A stretch of DNA of 64,000 bases from Rhynchopus euleeides (taxonomy: Eukaryota; Euglenozoa; Diplonemea; Diplonemida; Diplonemidae), in NCBI GenBank assembly GCA_963210315.1, contig OY723293.1:806001-870000 (forward strand), read 5' to 3'. A program made the translations under genes and the position numbers. The number at the start of each line of letters is the position of its first letter. The first letter of the stretch is position 1. The notes under the pieces are model-generated. The model saw only the letters and a list, made by a program, of their open reading frames with translations, made no database searches and was not told the origin of the DNA. Below are positions 62,273-64,000 of this stretch, in pieces.

Positions 62273-62844
62273 TGATTGGTGTGGCTCGTCTGGGTGGCCT
62301 GGGTGGTGATGATGGTATCTTGGGGTATCTTGGCCTGGGTGGTGATGAGGGTACGGTATCTTGGAGACTGCCTTGTGGGTTGTGCAAGGGTTGGCTGGGG
62401 CGAAAATTTGCCTGGCAGAAAAGTGATCACCTTCATGAAGTAGGTTGCTCTGTCAAACTGACACAGTTTGTCAGAGTCAAGATCCCTCGAACAATGAAAA
62501 TCCACGAGAACAGCCGTCGCACATGCACTTGAGGCCCCATCACCAACTAGGAATTGTAAATGGAAAGTAATCGGGGGTGGGTCTGTGCAGGGAAGATAGT
62601 TCGGCGTGAAAAATAACCTGATGCCATGCAAGGTACTCCCCTAGTTTTCAATGGAAATTGGCCCATATCAACAGGAAATGGCTGGAACACCCGTCGTTTC
62701 AGCAGGTTCACCCGTCGTGCCGACGGGTGCCACCCGTCGAGTCGACGGGTGGACCCGTCGAGTCGACGGGTGCCGCCTGTCGAGTTTTCACCCGTCGTCC
62801 CGACTAGTCGACCCCACCCGTCACTGCCCGACTAGTCCGTGGTG

Positions 62845-64000
62845 AGAGAGAGAGAGAGAGGGGGGGGGGTATTGAAATAGAAGAGGATGACCTCCCTTCA
62901 CTCGTTATGCAGTTGTGTCTGAGATCCAGTGTTTTTTTGTCCGGCCTGAAGGGGGGGTTTGATCGTCGAGAGTGAATGGGAAAGCAAGTCACCCAGCACC
63001 TTCTTGCAATGTTAGTCCTTTTTGTAGTCCACCACACCATACATGCCGTACAAGGCGGATCAATGCACAATGGGACGGCCTGAAGGGGGGGGGGGGGTGG
63101 GGGGAAGAGAATAAGAGGGTTGAAGCATACTCTCCTTTTCCTTTCGCACAGCAGTGCTCCTCCCAAAGAAGCCTTCAGAATCAAAATAACATGAATCCTC
63201 ACTCTACAAGTTGGGGGAAAAAGGGGGGGGGGGGTCGCTGATAGGATATAATTTGAGCCAATCATGTACAGCAGCCACAAGAAGTGGATGGGGAGGTGGG
63301 GTGGGGGGGTGGTGAATGGAAAGAAAAGTGAGGAGCGGCGAGTGGGGCCCGGCCTCTCTCCCTCTCTTGGAATGCAGAGATGGTGTGGTCAAAAAAAGGG
63401 GGGCGGGTGTGTTGCGGATCCAGCTCTAAGTTTTCCTCCAGGCAACAAGAATATAGCCCTCTTCGGCGGTCTCCGTTCTGAGGAGGAGTGGCGGAGAATA
63501 ACGAGTCCTAGAAACAGCCCGTGTGCCACACTGGCACGATTCACTGGCACACACAAAACAGGGGGGGGTGGGGCGCTTACCTTTCAAGCCCCAGGCAGGG
63601 GCAAATGGGCCAGTCGTGTACGCACTGCAAAGTGGCACACTTTGCCAGGCAGGCCCTCAGAAGGTCAGTTTTACTCCTTCTCACAATAGGTCTCGTTTGC
63701 GCCCAGCCGTCGAATTTTGGCAAGTGTAGGGGTGGTGGGGTAGGAAGCAGAGATGGGCCGTTGTATGATTTTTGATCGCGCCTGACAACCGATCTGTATT
63801 TAGGGGTGAAAGAGCAAGCACACAAGCCTGTGCGAGGATCCTTGAGAGATGTGATGAACCAGGAGGCGTAGAGCATTCTCACGACTCTTGGCAAGAGCAG
63901 ATGCCAGCACTGAAGCGCAGTGTAGCATGTTGTAGTTGGAAGCAGGGTGGTGTGAACACACTCTCAGAAGAGACGTTGCTTCACCTGCCCGGTGAAGGGG
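62845..64000. other. Non-coding stretch at the window end
   Basis: A RepB-like segment (62867-62912) and RepA (62958-63055) occur in the same order as at 54538. G runs lie at 62860, 63086, 63226 and 63304. No coding signal was recognised up to the end of the window. Confidence 0.55.
62958..63055 (+). repeat. Dispersed repeat RepA, full-length copy
   Basis: tttgatcgtcgagagtgaat, gggaaagcaagtcacccagc and gcaatgttagtcctttttgt, then gccgtacaaggcg, which is also present in the 54601 copy (ctgtacaaggcg). This extends the shared unit beyond gatat. Confidence 0.85.

Larger units (their letters stand above)
59900..62844. mobile_element. DNA transposon E3 with CCCGTCGAC-palindrome ends, decayed relative of E2
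   Basis: Inverted ends of about 284-304 bp (59900-60183 and 62541-62844) start CACCACGGACTAGTCG and contain cacccgtcgactcgacgggt-type palindromes. They end internally at ttcctagttggtg on the left and its mirror on the right. Flanks are agagagag on both sides; only two bases need be duplication because the site is a GA repeat. Inside, on the minus strand, are broken genes homologous to those of E2. Confidence 0.85.

Overview
The window looks like nuclear DNA of a GC-rich, repeat-rich protist. No bacterial operons, rRNA, tRNA or CRISPR were found. Coding exons are few, far apart and GC-rich, splice donors of the form GTATG(G/T) can be placed on four genes, and the space between genes is full of long G or C homopolymers, simple repeats and transposons. 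The gene content (MORN protein, ankyrin/TKL kinase, RanBP2-type zinc finger protein, long low-complexity proteins) would suit an alveolate such as a chromerid, but that is a guess from style and not an identification.

Layout. 0-5 kb: non-coding, with dispersed repeats and two copies of a paired-hairpin repeat. 5.3-12 kb: three cellular loci on the minus strand (MORN exon, a Pro/Ala-rich protein, ankyrin-TKL kinase), with a broken open frame between the first two. 12.1-20.7 kb: a large non-LTR retrotransposon on the minus strand with a coiled-coil ORF1 and an ORF2 carrying OTU, endonuclease, reverse transcriptase and RNase H regions; the two ORFs are in one frame and separated by a single UAG. 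21-26 kb: non-coding with dispersed short repeats. 26.3-33 kb: a cluster of DNA-transposon-like elements including a complete two-gene 3.5-kb element. 33-51 kb: almost gene-free, with at least five more inverted-repeat elements, a 190-bp satellite and a 109-bp MITE. 51-59 kb: three further minus-strand cellular loci. 59.7-62.9 kb: a second, decayed relative of the two-gene element plus a 65-bp miniature.

Main observation. Several elements are built the same way. They have CAC...GTG termini, two-base target duplications, and long inverted ends filled with repeats of a short palindrome that differs from element to element (GGGTACCC; CTCCCGCTAGCGGGAG; CCCGTCGACTCGACGGG). Two of them encode homologous proteins I do not recognise: a small basic ORF, an ORF1, and a roughly 590-residue ORF2 that probably is the transposase and ends in zinc-finger-like cysteines and histidines. 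A second group of palindrome-rich elements is flanked by CTAG or TA, and three of these sit end to end sharing their target sites. I read the first group as one transposon lineage (perhaps related to the CMC/CACTA superfamily) whose members have diversified their palindromic protein-binding sites. That reading is inference.
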